From JAJDFU01 sp964640855 (GTDB taxonomy: Bacteria; Bacteroidota; Bacteroidia; Chitinophagales; Saprospiraceae): a DNA stretch of 14,594 nt. The notes beneath the pieces are model-generated. The model saw nothing but the letters and a program-made list of their open reading frames with translations, made no database searches and was not told the DNA's origin. The stretch spans positions 1 to 14,594 of the forward strand of contig CAZXIX010000111.1 of NCBI GenBank assembly GCA_964640855.1, in the 5' to 3' direction. Positions 13,712-14,594 of this stretch are shown here, piece after piece (within the stretch, counting starts at the first letter, position 1; each line of letters opens with the position of its first letter). Position numbers and translations under genes: made by a program.

Positions 13712-14594
13712 TCAAACCACCCCCAACCCTTTGAAGTCTTTCCCCAGAACCTTTTCCGGCGCCATGTCCAACACATTTCCCAGCAAGTCCGCATACACCC
13801 TTCGAAAATCAATTTCGAATTTCAGGTCTCCTTCCTTCAGATCCGACAGGTCGGGCCCTTCATTATAGAACCCCGGCTTTTTCAGTCCGCCTCCGTGTAA
13901 GAAGACGACATTGGCCGTGCCGTGATCGGTACCGCGGCTGGCATTCTCCTTGACCCGCCGGCCGAATTCCGAAAAGGTGAGGATGGCTACATCATCGATC
14001 AGCTTGTGTTGCTCCAGGTCTTCCAGAAAGGCCGCCATCCCCTCGGCGCATTGCTGGAGCAACCGTTGTTGGCGCATGGGCTGCTGGGCATGGGTATCAA
14101 ATCCGCCCAGGCTAACGTAAAAGACATGGATGTCCTGATCGGTCGTGAGCAGTTCGGCTATCATGCGGAGTTGCTGCGCGAATTTCCCCTCCGGGTAGCC
14201 CGTTCGACTCTTGAGTCCTTTCGTTTGAGACTTCAGGTAGCCGGCAGAGGATTGGGTTTCGATCATCGTCTTATAGAGATAGCTTACGTTATCCCCCGTG
14301 TGGTCGGGATGGGATCCGGACCAGGCCTCCCCTACGGCTTCCAATATGGGATTGGAGGCGGTTTTGAGCAGGCGATCGGGATCATTCATGGCGAAGCCCT
14401 TGTGTGTCTGGCCTTTGAGCGCGAGACTCAGGTTGTCGTCCAGCTCCAGAGCGGTGTGCGGAGAAGCGCATCCCTCGCACTGATTGTCGAGATAACGGCC
14501 CAGCCAGCCGGATGAAAGATATTCGTCGCTGTCGGAAGCCGTATGCCAGATGTCCATGGACCGAAAATGCGAGCGGTCCGGGTTGGGATAGCCC
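13712..14594 (-). CDS. DUF1501 family protein (N-terminus beyond window)
   Basis: The frame is open from the window edge (GYPNPDRSHFRSMDIWHTA) to the TGA at 13712-13714, giving 293 residues of the C-terminal part. Family hallmarks are PNPDRSHFRSMDIWHTA, VSLGGFDTHAQQ, AILTFSEFGRRVKENAS and GTDHGTANVVFLHGGGL, all typical of DUF1501 proteins, which share a sulfatase-like alkaline-phosphatase fold. Members are usually about 400-480 residues with a Tat signal and are often encoded beside a DUF1800 protein; the neighbour is not in view. Function in Bacteroidota is not established. An ATG at 14557 is internal, because the conserved motif lies before it. Confidence 0.9.
   Translation of the reverse strand, partial: GYPNPDRSHFRSMDIWHTASDSDEYLSSGWLGRYLDNQCEGCASPHTALELDDNLSLALKGQTHKGFAMNDPDRLLKTASNPILEAVGEAWSGSHPDHTGDNVSYLYKTMIETQSSAGYLKSQTKGLKSRTGYPEGKFAQQLRMIAELLTTDQDIHVFYVSLGGFDTHAQQPMRQQRLLQQCAEGMAAFLEDLEQHKLIDDVAILTFSEFGRRVKENASRGTDHGTANVVFLHGGGLKKPGFYNEGPDLSDLKEGDLKFEIDFRRVYADLLGNVLDMAPEKVLGKDFKGLGVV

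Noticed and set aside
13922..14515. 197-codon plus-strand open frame
   Set aside because: It is the antisense shadow of the DUF1501 gene.

Overview
The window looks like Bacteroidota DNA, most plausibly a Saprospiria/Lewinella-type marine bacterium. That placement is an inference from gene content: a PorP/SprF-family protein next to a giant PKD/Ig-like surface protein (the type IX secretion and gliding-adhesin pairing), a class III cyclase fused to a TolB-like domain and TPRs, a DUF1501 protein, and a promoter-like TTG-N23-TAnnTTTG site. No rRNA or tRNA gene, CRISPR array or complete insertion sequence was seen.

Layout. Positions 1-5512 (minus strand) hold a two-gene unit. A PorP/SprF-like outer-membrane gene is followed after one base by a very large secreted PKD/Ig-like protein, whose first 1464 codons are open and whose C-terminus lies outside the window. 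The porP-like gene carries an in-frame TAG at codon 32, exactly where the family usually has Gln, so it is either a fresh nonsense allele, a read-through stop or a sequencing error. Positions 5870-11636 (plus strand) hold purine nucleoside phosphorylase, the membrane-anchored cyclase-TPR protein, a TPR lipoprotein whose C-terminal motif resembles that of the cyclase protein, a DUF4892-OmpA envelope protein, and a YjjG-type HAD nucleotidase.

Positions 11637-13711 form an accessory toxin-antitoxin island: an intact MntA-HepT pair on the plus strand, a DUF433-DUF5615 pair on the minus strand with a truncated toxin, and a frameshifted Phd/YefM-like remnant. Threaded between them are four copies (A-D) of a short repeat. 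On the minus strand the copies encode the same C-terminal peptide, roughly K-[HY]-K-G-A-V-x-M-Y-F-x-E. Copies A and C are direct repeats of about 100 bp bracketing MntA-HepT, while C and D sit exactly where the DUF5615 and Phd reading frames lose homology to their families. This organisation of TA genes fused to, or separated by, a shared repeat is the strongest candidate in the window for something undescribed.

Positions 13712-14594 (minus strand) hold the C-terminal part of a DUF1501 protein, with two small stem-loops just after its stop codon.
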